A stretch of DNA of 64,000 bases from Marchantia polymorpha subsp. ruderalis (GCA_037833965.1 AP031357.1:3430001-3494000), one strand, 5' to 3'. Numbered from the stretch's first letter, positions 14,151-27,460 are shown. Program-made: numbers and translations. The notes: generated by a model not told the origin, from the letters alone.

Positions 14151-15042
14151 TACCTTTGCTTCTTGGTCCGCCAACACTGTCCCGCCAGCCTCAGAGGTTA
14201 AAACTTAATTATCACAACCTGACACTCACCGGACCCAGCCCGAAGCTCCCCCTCTACATGTCCTACCTGCCTCAAGTTTTCTCGCTATCTTTTCCTTCCC
14301 TTATTCCTTGTTCCCATCTCTTCCCTCTCGTTTCATCCTTCTTCTCTCATAGGTTTCTTCTGTTGTCACAATCTAAACTCTAAATTGTGCAAATACTAAC
14401 TCAGTCACCACATTTCTCACAGTGAAGTCTCACGACCTGCCTGCACTTACTTCAAGTCAGAACTAAATGCTTCCTCCAAAAACCATCAGTCGAACCTGCT
14501 TCAAACCTCACGGGATTTTAACAATGGGAACTAGCTTAAGGGCCAAACCACACGACCGGCAGCGGCAGCGAATCCTCGCTTGTTATTGGCACTCGAGGTT
14601 CCCCCTTTACCACACGGGAGTGAGCGGCAATTTGATATATCCTAGGTGGCAAAGAAATCGACTTCTCAAAACTACCAAGCACTTCCGACTGGAAATCCGG
14701 TTTTTCCGGAATATATATACTCCACGTGTACTTTCGCGCCTTCCTGGGTTACTCTTCCAAAGACTTCTCACCGCTGCGTTGCAATTAGTAGACATATTTT
14801 TCCCTTTTCACTCCAAAGGCACTACCGGTAGTGTGGTAAAGGTTATGGAATTCTCTCCAGCTGGCCAACTTAGGCCTACGAAAACCTGGTTTTCTTATAG
14901 CCAGGAGCTTGGTGCCGGCTGCCGGTAGTGTGGTAAGGCCCTAAGTTGGATAAATATCTATCTATCTATCGGTATGTAACCTTCAACTGATAAGGTGGTG
15001 GCTTTAAGCTGGAGGCGGCGGGAGGAGGAGGAGCAGGACAAT

Positions 15043-15094
15043 TCGTGACAGTCCCGGGGCTAATCAAACACAATTAGCCCCGAGACTGTCACGA
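15043..15094. repeat. near-perfect inverted repeat (hairpin)
   Basis: The arms begin TCGTGACAGTC and end GACTGTCACGA, pair over about 22 bases with one mismatch, and are separated by a loop of about 8 bases (CAAACACA). It could be a short foldback element or the end of a miniature transposon. No flanking target-site duplication is obvious. Confidence 0.6.
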
Positions 15095-17607
15095 CCTCCC
15101 AACAAACCCATAAGTTACTAATGTCAAAGCAGGCTTTGACCTCAAACATATTGTCAGTCCTTTCGAAGCTGACAGTCCGTCTGCCGGCGACTGACTGACT
15201 GTCACCTTCGATCCGGTAGGTTTAGCTGTCCTGTTGAGCGTTGCATGTTACCTCTACGTGTTGTGGTTGGGTAGGGCGAGCAGGGGTCGCCCATAGGATC
15301 TCGCAGGCTGTCAATCGCCACATGAATGACCCCACGGTTCCCCCTTTCCTTCCCTTTGCAGGTTCCCTCGGAAGATCACCACAGGCCTCACACCAAAGAG
15401 CCCATCAAGCAGAGGACTCGTTGAAATCTGCGCGCAGCAGCTTCATCTTCTGCTCGCAATCATGCTCTCTTTTGCAAAAACCATCGCCGAAACCTCTTTA
15501 ACCAAAAGGGTACGTATCAATGGCATCTATCAATCTTTCGGCCGATCTATTCCAAGAGACACCGTGAATCAGACCAAGGGACACAACCGACTATTCCTTC
15601 TTTCATCCGACATAGCCGCCGTCGTCGCTCGTCCATGGTCCTGCGGTTCCGACCGCGCAGTCAAGAGCAACCGCTCGGGGCTCAGACGCATCCGCCATCA
15701 ATCAGAATTCGAGTAGTAACGCGCGCAAGACCCCAGCAAGAGGGGAGTTGCACGGAAAGCGTTCGCGTTCCCAATCATGCTAATCTCGTACTTGCTCCAT
15801 GCACGTACTCATCGTCGAACACGTGGCATCGAGGGCGACCCGATGGACTCAACGACGCTGGAACGGCGTTGCCACTTTCTAACCATGCCGCCGTCGTTTC
15901 ACTGCTACGCAGTTGGCTCGGCGCAGTGCGGCGAACGAGGTGATGCCAGCCTCGTCCCCGTACGAGGAACTTTGCACGGCAACCCATCTCCTCTCGCTTC
16001 GCATGCACAGGCTGTCTTCGGCCTCCATTACTGCATTCCTGCCTCCCGGCTCTGCGAAATGCAATCTCACGATGCCATTCCTCGTTACGAGCAGATCCAC
16101 AAATCAACTTGCTGCTCGCGTCATCCTCTCGCCCCATGCTTTACGTCTTTACGACATGTTGAGTAGCACGAGCCTAGCATTGTGTCTATATCTGAGCACC
16201 ATGCGTCGCAACTAACATGTGGCGACGTAATGTGCTCCTCATCTTTAGCAGAAAATTCGTAGGGCTGGTTCTTATCCTAGGGAGCATTGCCTTGGCTTAA
16301 CTAACTCGGTTCACAGAGTCCTCCCGACTAAACCAAGTAACTCAAGCACTCAAATATCACTTCAAACAAGTTGATGAATTATCAATTTTTTTTTCTTGAT
16401 TATTTTCAACTAAATTATGGTATGCTCGAATGACCACACAGTGTTCTGCGGAGAGATCTTATTGCCCTTTAGATCATTCAAGTTTTAGGTCAATCCATAA
16501 TTTTAGAACCATAAAATATGATGTTAGCTTGGATAAACGGTCTCAGTGTTGATATCTGATCCAAGTTTATGGCTATTTATTTTATTATCTCTTGTAACTT
16601 TGAAGAAAAAATCCGTACAGATATCTTCTCACAGATTGGTTTACAAAGATGAACCTATGACAACCTCGAAATGTTAATAGCATATATTAGAACTTTATTG
16701 ATGTATAACACTTGCAATCTGGTGGTATTACATATTATCTGACGAGAGAAGCCCAAATCAGTCCTTCGATACAAAGTACTTTACACCAAATACATCCAAA
16801 GTGTACAGAGTTTATACCGAACATCTGGATATGGGTCCATTCCGGAAAATTATATTTCTTGAAGACAGATCATAAAACCTAAAACGTAAAAGCAAGTGGA
16901 AATAAAAACTAATAATGCATAAATCATAATTCACTCAATTCATTGAGTGGATCAAGTTGTGCAAAAAATGATTGCTGCGTTATTATCTGAGTGCCTGGAC
17001 AAGAAAGCAAACTACGATCTTTCCTTTTCCCTTGCAAACTCCATTCTTGTGTTTTTGTGATCTTTGGCTCATTCTGTTCTTGCATGGACACTACTACCAT
17101 TGTAAGGAGGAAAATTATTATGAATGATTCATACAAAATCATGCACCCTGAGAAAATCATATGGTTCGGGTCAAGTTGTATCCTAAAAAGAATGATTGAA
17201 TTTTTGCTTGGAGAAATTCACTTCAACGCGACGTGTTTCTTCGAAGAATAATGCTACTTTTCTTTCTTCCTTTTCCTTTAGATATAAATTTGGCGTCATG
17301 TCGGTGGGCACAATCATGGCAACATGAGTCGATGCAAATTTTCCACGCAAGTCGTTCTGAGCAGCAAATTATAACTGCTCGCGCAGTTTACAGCAGAACC
17401 TCAAGATCGGGGGTCGGGCGTGGGACGAAGGCCCGTGACGGCAAAAGAGAGTGCATGGCATGTCAAGTACGTTCGACGTTGCAGTGGCCAAATCTCGGAC
17501 CATCGGGAGGCCGAGGGGCCCAACCGGTATCAGCGTTGTAGCGTTGACCGGGGAGAAAAAGGGAGCCCTTGTCTCACACGAAGGGCAAGGTCTCACCGGA
17601 CTGGAAT

Positions 17608-17820
17608 CCCCGGCCTTCGCCCACAGGTCAGGCATGAGGCGCGGAGCTCGCCGGCGAATGGCGGAGCAAAACCGTGAACGCCGTTCTCTGCTCTTCTCGG
17701 AACATCTCCCCGGCCTCCGCCCGCCGCCGGTCAGTCCGCAGGCTCGAGTCGGCGGCGGCGTGAAGAGTTCGCCGGGGAACGGAGGAGCAAAACCGTTAAA
17801 GCTCGGATTCTCGGCCTTTT
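17608..17820. repeat. degenerate tandem duplication in GC-rich DNA
   Basis: Two copies of a unit of about 100-120 bases start with CCCCGGCCTTCGCCC (17608) and CCCCGGCCTCCGCCC (17708). Each ends near GGAGCAAAACCGT. The second copy has an internal GGCGGCGGCG expansion. The tract lies about 0.9 kb upstream of the peroxidase start. Confidence 0.5.
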
Positions 17821-18484
17821 AGCCACGAGGGTGGACACTCCACGGCAGGCGGCGGCAGACCGAGGGTCCGAGGTGTGGAGGACCGACCGGAGGGTAGGTG
17901 CCATCGAGGAGGCCTCGTAAGCTGCGAGAGGCGAACGTGGTGATAATCAACGATCTTGGTAGGTGGGAATTTTGCATGGGACGAGGCGCGGCATTCATTC
18001 GGTTCTGCATCAGCATTCATTGGGTTTGCACTTCGGATGAATTCTGCTCTCTCACGGACTTCCTCCCTCCGGATCCGAGAGCTTCAGATATTTGACCGCG
18101 CGGCTAGATCTTCCTCGACGCCTCACAGCTAGTAAATTCTGCTGCAAGGCGAATTCTGCTTGCTAGCTCGTCCCAGAGTTCAGGGCTCATCTGCTCGGGC
18201 CCCAGGCGAGGGGTAGATATGAACCTCTTCAATAATCACAGTGCGTGTAATGGCGGACGGGGCTAAAGTGGCTAGATCCAAGCCGAAAGAAGGCAGAGAC
18301 TCCAAGAAAGCTGGTTGGCTGCCTGCCAGGGCCAGAAACCACCGGCAAGGACTTTAGTGCTGATGGGCGAGTTAAGTCGAGCTTCGTGACTGGAATTGCT
18401 TAACCACCATTTTGTTAGTCGACGGGGAAAGGATAGCGATTTGCAGGACCCGTGGCCTTCTTCGGACCCGAGTCCTCGAGCCCT

Positions 18485-18500
18485 TTGACCTGTATATAAG
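18485..18500 (+). promoter_or_regulatory. core promoter of the peroxidase gene (W-box and TATA box)
   Basis: A TATA box (TATATAAG, 18493-18500) lies about 160 bases before the chosen start codon. A W-box core (TTGACC, 18485-18490), a WRKY-factor site type, directly precedes it. Transcription would be expected to start about 18525-18535. The motifs are visible; their use is inferred. Confidence 0.5.
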
Positions 18501-18638
18501 TCTCCTTCATAGGCGGAGCTGAACACCCTCAACATTCGAATTCAGTTGTACCGTCGGGACCCGGAACTGTCCGAGCTTCGTGTCGAGAGGTTTCGAGTCT
18601 AGTGCGAAGGACGCCGGTTCGGGAAGTGGTCACTGCAT

Positions 18639-18660
18639 CAGCAGCAGCAGCAGCAGCAGC
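18639..18660 (+). repeat. CAG trinucleotide run in the peroxidase 5' leader
   Basis: About seven CAG units run directly up to the start codon. They are open in frame with the peroxidase (serine codons), but no upstream ATG precedes them, so they are taken as untranslated leader. Confidence 0.7.
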
Positions 18661-20111
18661 ATGACGAGAAGGAGGAGTGCTTGTGAGATGAGAATCGCCA
18701 CCTTGTTCCTGCTCGTACTTTGCTCCGGGTACCTGAGCGCGATCCAGGCGCAGCTGAGTCCGACATTTTATGCGGCCACTTGTCCGAATTTGGAGCGGAT
18801 TGCCAGGCAGTGGTTCAGTATCGGGGTGCTGAATGCTCTCACGGCCCCGGCTGCCATTTTGAGACTGTCGTTTCATGACTGCTCTGTCAATGTGAGTAGC
18901 GAGCCCGGACTCTGTGTCCTTGTCGATCGACGCGGTGTTCTGCAAGGAAAATCTCGCGCAGTCGGGACATTTAAATGGCATTTTCACACCTCCGTTCCCC
19001 GTTCCTAACCTCGGGACTGATGTGGGATGTACGTGATGCAGGGCTGTGACGCCTCGGTTCTTCTGAACGCGGGCCGGGGTAACACGGACGAGAAGGCCTC
19101 GAGTTTGAATCTGGGCATTAGCAATTTGCAGGTCATCGACGGAATTAAAACTGCTGTGGAAAGGCAGTGCCCTGGAGTGGTTTCCTGCGCGGACCTCCTC
19201 GTGCTGGCTGCTCGCGATGCTGTCTCCCTCGTAAGTTCTCCTCCTCTATGTCTCCCACCCACTGCTGCCCGGGCAGTAGTCTCGGAACCCAGATCCTGCA
19301 CACAATGCTGTAGGATTCAATCAGCCGCGAAATAATTTGACCCCATTATCGTCAAGATTTGATTGCATCTCACTGACTGGCTCTGCTGCGAGGACATGAC
19401 AGTCTGGAGGCCCGAGGATGACTGTTCAGCTGGGCCGCAGAGATGGAACGACTGCCAGCACTTCCGCCGCCGACTCTCAATTGCTTCCCCCCACCGCATC
19501 TGTCGACCGAGTACTGTCTACGTTCTCTCAGATGGGCCTGACTCCCATGGAAACTGTAGCACTCCTCGGTACGTAAAATGGTGTTGAGTTCTAGAGTTCA
19601 GCAGGCATATGAGAACTCCGGCATTTCGAGTTATTGATGGTAGACCATTTGTTGACAGAGTGATAGTTTCGGACGAGGATTTTGGCCTGACGTGTGCTGG
19701 GACGGTGCTGCAGGATCTCACACCATGGGAGTTGGACACTGCGACAGCATAAAGAATCGACTATACCCGCAGCTGGACACGACTCTGTCGCAGAATCCGT
19801 TCTTCGCCCAAAATCTCAAGCGTCAGTGCCCTGCCTCCTTCTCGAACCCGAACACAGTCGTGGCGAATGACATAACGAACATCGTCTTCGACAATCAGTA
19901 CTTCCGAGACGTCCAGGGGAGGAGAGGTCTGTTCAGCATCGACGACGCCATCCGCACCGATGCCCGTACCTCCGGCTTCGTTCGCCAGTTCGCTGTCAAC
20001 AGACAGCTCTTCTTCTCCACCTTCCAAACGGCTTACAACAAAATGGCTGCGCACAGAGTGTTGACGGGCACACAAGGGCAGATTCGCAAGAACTGTCGAT
20101 CCATCAACTGA
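18661..20111 (+). CDS. class III peroxidase, secreted, four exons
   Basis: A haem peroxidase (EC 1.11.1.7) using H2O2 on phenolics in the cell wall, with roles in wall cross-linking, lignin-like polymers or defence. Exons are 18661-18891, 19042-19230, 19403-19568 and 19714-20111, joining in phase to 327 residues, the usual family length. Residues 11-30 form a hydrophobic signal peptide (probable cleavage at IQA|QL). The distal haem site is RLSFHDC, with Arg68 and His72. GCDASVLLN begins exon 2, VVSCADLLVLAARDAV follows, and the proximal haem ligand is His198 in GSHTMG. Conserved cysteines include C41, C74, C79, C120 and C126. Introns fall at VN|GCD and LLG|SHT, classic positions for the family. 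A Ser replaces the usual Phe after FHDC. A second in-frame ATG at 18688 would also keep the signal peptide. Seven CAG/AGC-type triplets directly precede the start. It stands alone, with its own promoter. Confidence 0.95.
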
Positions 20112-23100
20112 TCAGGGCTGACTTTCCCGCTGTTCTCCATTCTCGTCCTCTCTCTCTGTCGCTCTTCACCTCATCGTTCTCTTTTCCAGCTCTGAGGGGA
20201 AGAGTGGTTCACATTCCTGCCTTTGTGAAATAGGTAGACATAGTGACATATAGTTTTGATAGCACTGCCGCTGTCATTTGTATAGTGCTTCACCTGCCTC
20301 TCTCCCTCCGACGTTCGTCTCTCACGAATTCAATCGAGCCTCATGGAAACATGGTTGTGCATGGTCGAGGGGAAGAAGAAGCTTCCATGCAACTAGACAA
20401 GATTTGCTGAGAGGTGGACAGAGTGTGTATCATTAGCACCAACATTGTCAAAACTCTGTCCGTTTGTAATGTAGTCCTCTGTCCTCACAGAATCTCACTT
20501 ACTCTCGCCGAATTGTTCCAATGTTTCACTTCATTTCCATGATTCAACTTCCTCATTTCTGATGTATATAAACAAAACATGTGTACATGAGAATTTATGG
20601 CCATCCTTGTATACGTTGTTCATTTACTGGGAAGTGATTATGTTATTCGAAATGAATGAAGCTGTTGGTCTCTCATCTTCTCATGCAGCTATCTGTCGGA
20701 AGTGTAGTTCCGCATTTGGAAAATCAGTACCAAACAAATATAGCATTTTGAGTAACACTGAATGGGAAAAAAACAAAACTGATGCGTCTACCCTGCTGAA
20801 AAGAATCGAAAGAAAAAGTGCGAAAACGAGACATGAAATCTTTACTGAAACCAATTTCATCTGTAAACGTAAATAATGGATAAGGTCAACACCCAAATTT
20901 TAGCTTGGTGAATAAAAATGAACAGAAAAAGTTACCTTCGGACAATCACAGTTTTAGTGTATAAATAAATCACACATGACTTTGTAACATACGTGAAACA
21001 ATATAATAATTAAAGCATGTTCTATCACAAAACTTAAAAATCGAAAAAATTATTGTGAAAGTGTGAAAAAAAATAGGATATATAATTTTCAATACATTTT
21101 CCTCTGAAGTGGAGTAAAAGAAAACCACTCGATAAGAGATTGGTAGTACCACAAACTTGGTCGCAGGGAAACCGAGCATGATATATCTCTGAAACGAACG
21201 AAAGAACGGTGATCATATGAAGGAAATGGAATAATTTATAGATAAGGAGGGGACAAAATCAACCGTACAGATGTGAAACCTGATGGAATATATGAGGGTT
21301 TAAAGTACAGGTGGGAGACGGAGCGTATTGCCAGCTTTACGGAAGAAGAGCATGCTCAAGCCGAGCACCCAATTCATTCATGCTTCGCAGCTCGTTGTTC
21401 GTTCAGGATAGGTAAGGGATCTTTGATGGCTCTCTGTCTCCCCTCTGCTCTTGCGTGCACCTGCCATGTGTGCTGGACATAACCGTCGGCGGAGTCATGC
21501 GCTTTGACTCGGCTTGAGATCGAATGGTTTCCTACGGCCCAAACAAATGTGCCACGAAAATACCCCGGACGCTTTGCGATTGCGAATGCTTCGCCATTAA
21601 GAGTGTGGTTCAGGTGGCAGGCAAAGCACATGATCCTTCCAAACCATATCCATACCCAACTCGCAGACTCAATGAACAGATCACGTAATCGTCTCGTTAT
21701 AAATAGCGTTATTACACGGATGCGTCGGATGTACGAAAGATTTGTTGGTGAGACGCCATGCGTTGCAACCAGTCATTACAAATGTAGTCGCCACACATCT
21801 TTGATTTCTGTTTAGGTTTCCTCGTCGTCTTATAGTGGTTTAGAGATATGATAAAAAACCATGGTTGAATATGTTTGAATCTCAACCGTTAAATAAAAAT
21901 GAACGTCCATGATGTTATTGATGTGAATGTTTTTAATTTTTTCTACCTTTGAACTTCCTTTGATTCAGATGCTGAACTGCTAAGAGTGAGTACTTGTGAA
22001 ACGCTGGATTTTGAAAGCAAAGAGGACAAGTAACATAGAAGGGAACCAATAGGGAATATGCAGGAATCTTTTTTTCAATGCTCAAGATCTTCCTCTTCGT
22101 TGACAATGTGTATCACATTAAACCTCAATGCATAAACGAAGATGATTATATGAGATTATTGGTCTATTCTTTTGGTGCAAAACTATTTGCTTCAAAATTT
22201 ATTCCAATACTGATAAACAATGTCGTTTATAGATGTTGGTCATATTTGGCCAACATCAATCCTACAAATTTTTTTTCATTCGTTGCTTCATTGTTCTCAC
22301 ATCATAAATGACGTTTGCCTTTTGACCTTCCACGACTTGATTTTGTTAGTCATAGAAGGTCAAAGGCAACTCACACATCTGACTATCTATCTTTTTAGAC
22401 AGTTTGTCTGTCACGTGTTTCGTTGGGGCACCGAATAAATAAAACGAAAAGAATGAGAGCACGATTTCTTTTGCTTTACTTGACCCCGTATAGTGATACA
22501 AAGAGGAAGCCAAAAGGCCAGAATAGAGCTAGCCCCTCAAAACAAAAAGAAGAAAAAATATAAAATGAAAAGGGAGGCTAGGCCCCAAAGAGGTTCTTCA
22601 TCAGCATGACGTCAAGAGTCACAGGCCCAAACTGACTTGATGTTGGACCTTGTGGAACACGTGTAGTATAGACATTCCCAATAATAAGCATGCACACTGG
22701 CCGTGCGCGGTGCAATAACAGGATGGATAGAAAGCAAAAACTAGTGCTAAAAAACAATGGAAAAATATTCACTATAACCAAGGGATGGCCAAAATGCCGT
22801 AATACATTTGTCATGAACAATTGACTGTCTGCATATGATTGGCTTGGCTCTACGTTCATGTAGAATCATCATATATAGGAGACATTGTTCTCAGTGAGGT
22901 CTTGTGGAAACATTGGAGAAAGGGCAACATGGAACTAAATATCTATATCTTAAACATCTTGTTTGTGATTTTTAGAATTCTTAATCTGCTCCTTGATTTT
23001 GAATATGTAACATGAACAACTTTACCTTTATGCTGTTCGATCTTAGTTGTTTAATTCGTTTTCAACGCGTTTGTGTTGTCTTTAAGTATGAGTATCCAAC

Positions 23101-24333
23101 ATAAGTTCAAGGTTTCCACTTTTTCTTTTATTCGAATACGTTTGATGTTAAATTTCATGTGAAGTTGAATTCTTAATTTTTTTTCATTCAATACTTTTTT
23201 CTTTGAAATTTCAGAGCTCTGATTTGAATGAAATACATGTAGTTTCACTCCCAGTGGAGAACAGAGAGCTATTTGAGCTGTCTAGTTGCTTGTTTTGCTA
23301 AAAAAGAACGCAGAACGGTTCATGCAATTACTTAGTTTTTATCATGCTAATAAGGAAAAGTACATGAACCAGAATCGTTGAGCCAAAAGGTCGAATCAGC
23401 ATCTTGTTTCAAGGAAGTATGTTGTTTGTTGAAGCGTAAATCATTCTTAATCATACCTCATATAGTCTTGGTTTTGGAACCCAAAAAAGTGCAAAAAACG
23501 TAGGGTTATAATTTCAACATCAAGGTATGTACAATTATATTCCATCGTTCAGGGCGATATCTCATATGAAAAGTTCCACAAGTTGAAGTGACAAGGAGTT
23601 GCATGCGCAATGTGGCTTCCCAGGAAGTCCCTCATCGAAAGATATAGGCACTGACCACAAACGACATCCTCATAGAGCAGTGGATCTCAACGGCCCTTGA
23701 GATCTGAGGGGCTTCGCTTCACTGCATCTGGTTCTGGTTCTGAATCACGCAGTTTTGAGCACTCAAGTTTTGTCCGAGGAGGCAGACAGTGAGCGCAGTA
23801 GATTAATTCAGCTGAACGGAGCGGAGGGTGGAGGGTGGAGGGTGGAGGCCATGAACCACGGCATTCACTCATTGACTGCCCTAGAGCTGACTCTCAGAGC
23901 TGCTTAAACCCAACCCCTCGGCTCCTCGTCTCCGATTTTGCTCGTTGCAGGTCCGGCACCAGCCAGATTCTAGAACACAGACATGGATTAGAGGCTGTGG
24001 CTTCTCTTTGTCTCCACTGTGCTCATCTGATCTGACATGTGCTATTCGACTGTCAAGAGCTAGGGCAGAATACGGTTCTGATGCTTGAACGGTGAATTCT
24101 TGAACGAAGAATTGCGTACCATGAGTTTGTGAAATTTGCTGGCGCTTACGTCTGCCTCTGCTGTGCTTGTGGCGATGGTGGGTGGGCGAATGCGTGAGAA
24201 AGCAAGCTCGGCGGCCGGAGCGCCTGTAGGTTCCGGATGAGCTGCCGCTCGCTCGTTTGAGGAAATCTAAGAAGCGGAAGGGTTTTGGATTATTTTCCTC
24301 TTGTTTGGGATTGTAGTGTTAAAATTTGGATAC
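20112..24333. other. intergenic DNA between peroxidase and DTW genes
   Basis: The first several hundred bases are presumably the peroxidase 3' untranslated region (pyrimidine-rich, CT runs near 20150). AT-rich spacer follows to about 23.6 kb, then GC-richer DNA leading into the DTW gene. Short frames such as 20562-20876 and 21504-21815 (+) have no family signal. A GGAGGGT triple repeat lies near 23823-23848. Confidence 0.5.
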
Positions 24334-27300
24334 ATGCCTCTCGAGGCTGTAGCAGGGCGGATGTTCTCCCAAGGCTTTACACCTTTTCACAACGCAGCTC
24401 CTCGACCCCGGGGTGCCAGTGGTGCCAAGAGGTTTCCGACATTCTACATGCAGAAAGAAATAGCTGTGCACTCCGAGTCAGCTCCTGTGGTGTTGCAAGT
24501 CCAGAGGAACGGGGAGAATGTGGATGTGGCAGCTTGTGCAGGCGGTTTCGGTGCTGAGCAATCCAATGGGAATCAGTCTCACGGTGACGTTGAGCAAGAG
24601 GACAGGATTCTTAGAGACTGGCAGCTTTTTTGCAAACAACAGGCTGTGCCGGCGATTGTGAGGATGAATATGGAGAAGATCAAGGATCTGGAGGTGGAGT
24701 TTGGCGAAGAGCTCAAATTTGGTGGCCCGCGTGGTTCTCTCAAGGTGTCCGATTTTGATTCTAATCTTAATTCCCTCGCTTGCTGCGTTCGTTGTTCTTT
24801 TGGACTGACAGCCTTGGAAGAAGTACATTTAGCACATCACGTGTTCTTCTAGGTCGCTACAACTACTGCGACTGCCCAGTTTTTTTCCGCACAACAAATT
24901 CTGCACCCATCTCTCCCTCTCATGTGAAACCCCAGCTGGAATGGGTTTGGTGGCCTGAATATTGGTTTCCTCGGGTTTGAATCCGCTGGGTTCTGTTGTT
25001 GTTTCCTAGTACTCACGTATTCAAATTTTTCCTCACCAGGGTCGACCTGGAGCCGAAGAAGATCACAGGCACAGAGAATTTTACGAAACTCTGACCGATT
25101 CCGAGTCAAAATTGCAGAATTTTGCTGCCCGACAAGTGGCCTGCCGAGTTATTGGAAGCAAGGGTTACCTTTGTGATACGGTAATGCATGAAACTTTTCC
25201 GGTCTCGACATATTGAACTATCAGAGTTATATGGGTTCGAGGATATAAGACTTCTAATATGCATCAAAATCTTACTTTTACTTACTTCTTAGCGTGGTCT
25301 AAAAAGCTTAACACATCTATACTTTTATCTATTATCAAACTGTTCTTTTCAGTTCATACTTTCCACTCAGGTGTCAAAATTTTGAACACTCTTTTGTAAT
25401 TTTGAATCCTCTTTTGATGCGGTCGTTTGGGTGGAGATTACACCATTATGGCAGTTTCTGTGAACATAATTTTGGAGAGGCTTAATAGTTCTTATGAGCA
25501 ATTTGTCTGACATCTCACGTTCATTTCCAGTGCTGGCTCCCAGAACGAGATTGTATGTGCGACACATTCGACAAGGGACGATTGTGGCCTGGAATATGCC
25601 TTTGGCTGTACATGCACCCGAAGGTAATCCTCACTCAGATGCCCAAACGACTTTGACAAATACTGATGTATGCCGAAGCCTGCAATAGACTCAGTGCAAA
25701 ATGCCTATTGTTTATAGTAGACATGTTTTCTTATCGTAAGGTCGTCATTACTTTACAGGACTTTTTGAGGAAAAATAATACTGGGAAGTTACTGTGGCAA
25801 GTCTTTGGAGACAAAGCAGCGCGGCTGACAGTTTTCGGCATTTCTGACCATGAAGAGGTCATGTGGAATGCCTTCAAAGAGGCAGGTCTGCCTCGAAGCA
25901 TTTGAAGTATGAGCCTTTCATCGTAGGACTTGAGAAATTTTAAAGAAATTTTGACGATACGAGAGTTGATTGGAATCTGATGTTGCAGGAAGGGACAAAG
26001 TTTGGTGTATATATCCTCATCCCCCAGAGTGTCAGGTTCCAGATGTGCTAATACCCGAAGATTTGGTTGACAGGCAAGAAGACAGTAAGGTATGTGGTAT
26101 TTCTGATTACCATCCATATCTAGACATGCGGTATCTACAGCGCGTAACTCAGCGCTCTTATCAACAACCGTAAAGAAACTGTTGAGGCAATGCAGCTTTC
26201 ATTGAGAAGGTACCAGAAGTTCTAGTGTCTGGTTCGACTTCAAGACTGTTATAATATGAATTTCTTGGTTCTTAGCTTCTTTGTGGATAACTGTGCGTAG
26301 GGAACGTTCTGACTGGCGTGTGTATCCACAGGATGGAGATGCACATCGCATACATTTAGTGCTCATTGACGGAACTTGGAGTAATTCGAAAGCCATGATC
26401 AGCCGACTCAAGGTACATCAGCGTCCCTTAGTCCAGTAGACCAAGCTTTACTGGTGTATCTTTTGTGGTCAGGAAGGTCCTTCGATCTCATTTTGTGCAT
26501 GTCTTAGTTTCTAATCTACGGTGTTACGAAGGCCAGCCTCAAAGAAGGTGGCTTCATATCAGAGTAGACAGTCCACACGGATGACCACACGGATGAGAAG
26601 ACGACGTCTTCCTCCATGTCTGGCTCTTCAGCTGGACCTTATGTGAGCATTGATTAACTCCACTAGGGTTGTGAAACAGGAGCGAGCTAGTAGACTGTGG
26701 GAAGGGCGCAGCATTCCTTGTGTCGCACTTTCTCCAACCAATGTGTCTCCGATGCACAATCTGCGGTAAGTTGAAGCGTTCATATGATGAAAGACCTATT
26801 GCAGCCTACGTTTAATGATTGTTCTAATGGACGGACGGACGAGGATGTAGATCTCCGTACATTGACGTTACAAGAGTTTCGAATGTAGTTTATGTTGGGC
26901 ATATTGACAACCAATCCATCATTATTTTGTAGCTATTTCCTATGCATATCTTGACAACCAGGGCTAAATACTTGACGCTATTTTTACAAGCTGAATCTGC
27001 GGGATCTGCCTGATGTAACAGAAGAGGGCATGGAGACAAAGGTGCAGGATACACTTAGATATATATGAAACTAAAAACAACGTCTTATATAGAGTAGGTT
27101 TTGTTCCTTATTTTACCCTTGATCCGGATCAAGAAAGTACTGGTAGAGAAGAGCAGGCATCCTTTTTGTCATGCTAGAGGAAGACGGAAATGAGAACTTC
27201 TCTGTTCATTTTGCAGGCCACAGCCATCTACAGCCCGGACCTGCACAGCAGGTGCTGCCGCTCAGCTGTTGCGGGAGTTGGGGATGAGGAAGGAACTTGC

Positions 27301-27460
27301 AGGATTCGGGCTGGATCAGTCAGCTGACATTTTAGATGATTCTTTGACCTGCTTGCAAGACGCACTCGTCTCGAGAAGGAAACGTGTTGGACGTACTACC
27401 CAGCGTTTTGGTCGAATACAATGTGATCCCGTTGTCAGTGTCGAGTCTGATGATCTGTGA
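24334..27460 (+). CDS. DTW-domain protein, probable tRNA-uridine aminocarboxypropyltransferase, eight exons
   Basis: The family (TuaA/YfiP in bacteria, DTWD1/DTWD2 in animals) transfers the aminocarboxypropyl group of S-adenosylmethionine to uridine in tRNA, making acp3U. Exons are 24334-24744, 25040-25180, 25531-25623, 25759-25885, 25989-26089, 26332-26412, 26680-26765 and 27217-27460. All junctions are GT-AG and in phase, giving 427 residues. A zinc-type cluster C182-x2-C185-x6-C192-x-C194 spans the exon 2/3 junction. The signature DGTW lies at residues 304-307 in LVLIDGTWSNSKAM, followed by ALSPTNVSP and the helical C-terminal segment CTAGAAAQLLRELGM. About 130 N-terminal residues precede the domain, with MPLEAVAGRMFSQGF at the start. 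They could include a targeting signal, but this is not clear. An alternative start is the ATG at 24361. Identification to family is firm; the specific tRNA position modified is unknown. Confidence 0.92.

Larger units (their letters stand above)
14150..18480. other. mixed to GC-rich intergenic region
   Basis: Rich in CpG, particularly 15.2-16.2 kb and 17.3-18.2 kb. Long overlapping open frames appear on both strands at 14467-14928 and 15241-16215, but they look like by-products of low stop density: no family match, competing frames and arginine- or serine-rich compositions. A hairpin lies at 15043-15094 and a degenerate duplicated segment at 17608-17820. The short string CCGGTAGTGTGGTAA recurs near 14825 and 14920. 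AT-rich DNA returns between about 16.3 and 17.2 kb. Confidence 0.45.

Noticed and set aside
14467..14928. A 153-codon plus-strand open frame
   Set aside because: No family match and two other frames open over the same segment. It contains a repeated non-coding string (CCGGTAGTGTGGTAA).
15775..16215. Overlapping open frames on both strands in GC-rich DNA
   Set aside because: Up to four competing frames are open over the same bases, none with a domain, so there is no reason to choose one.
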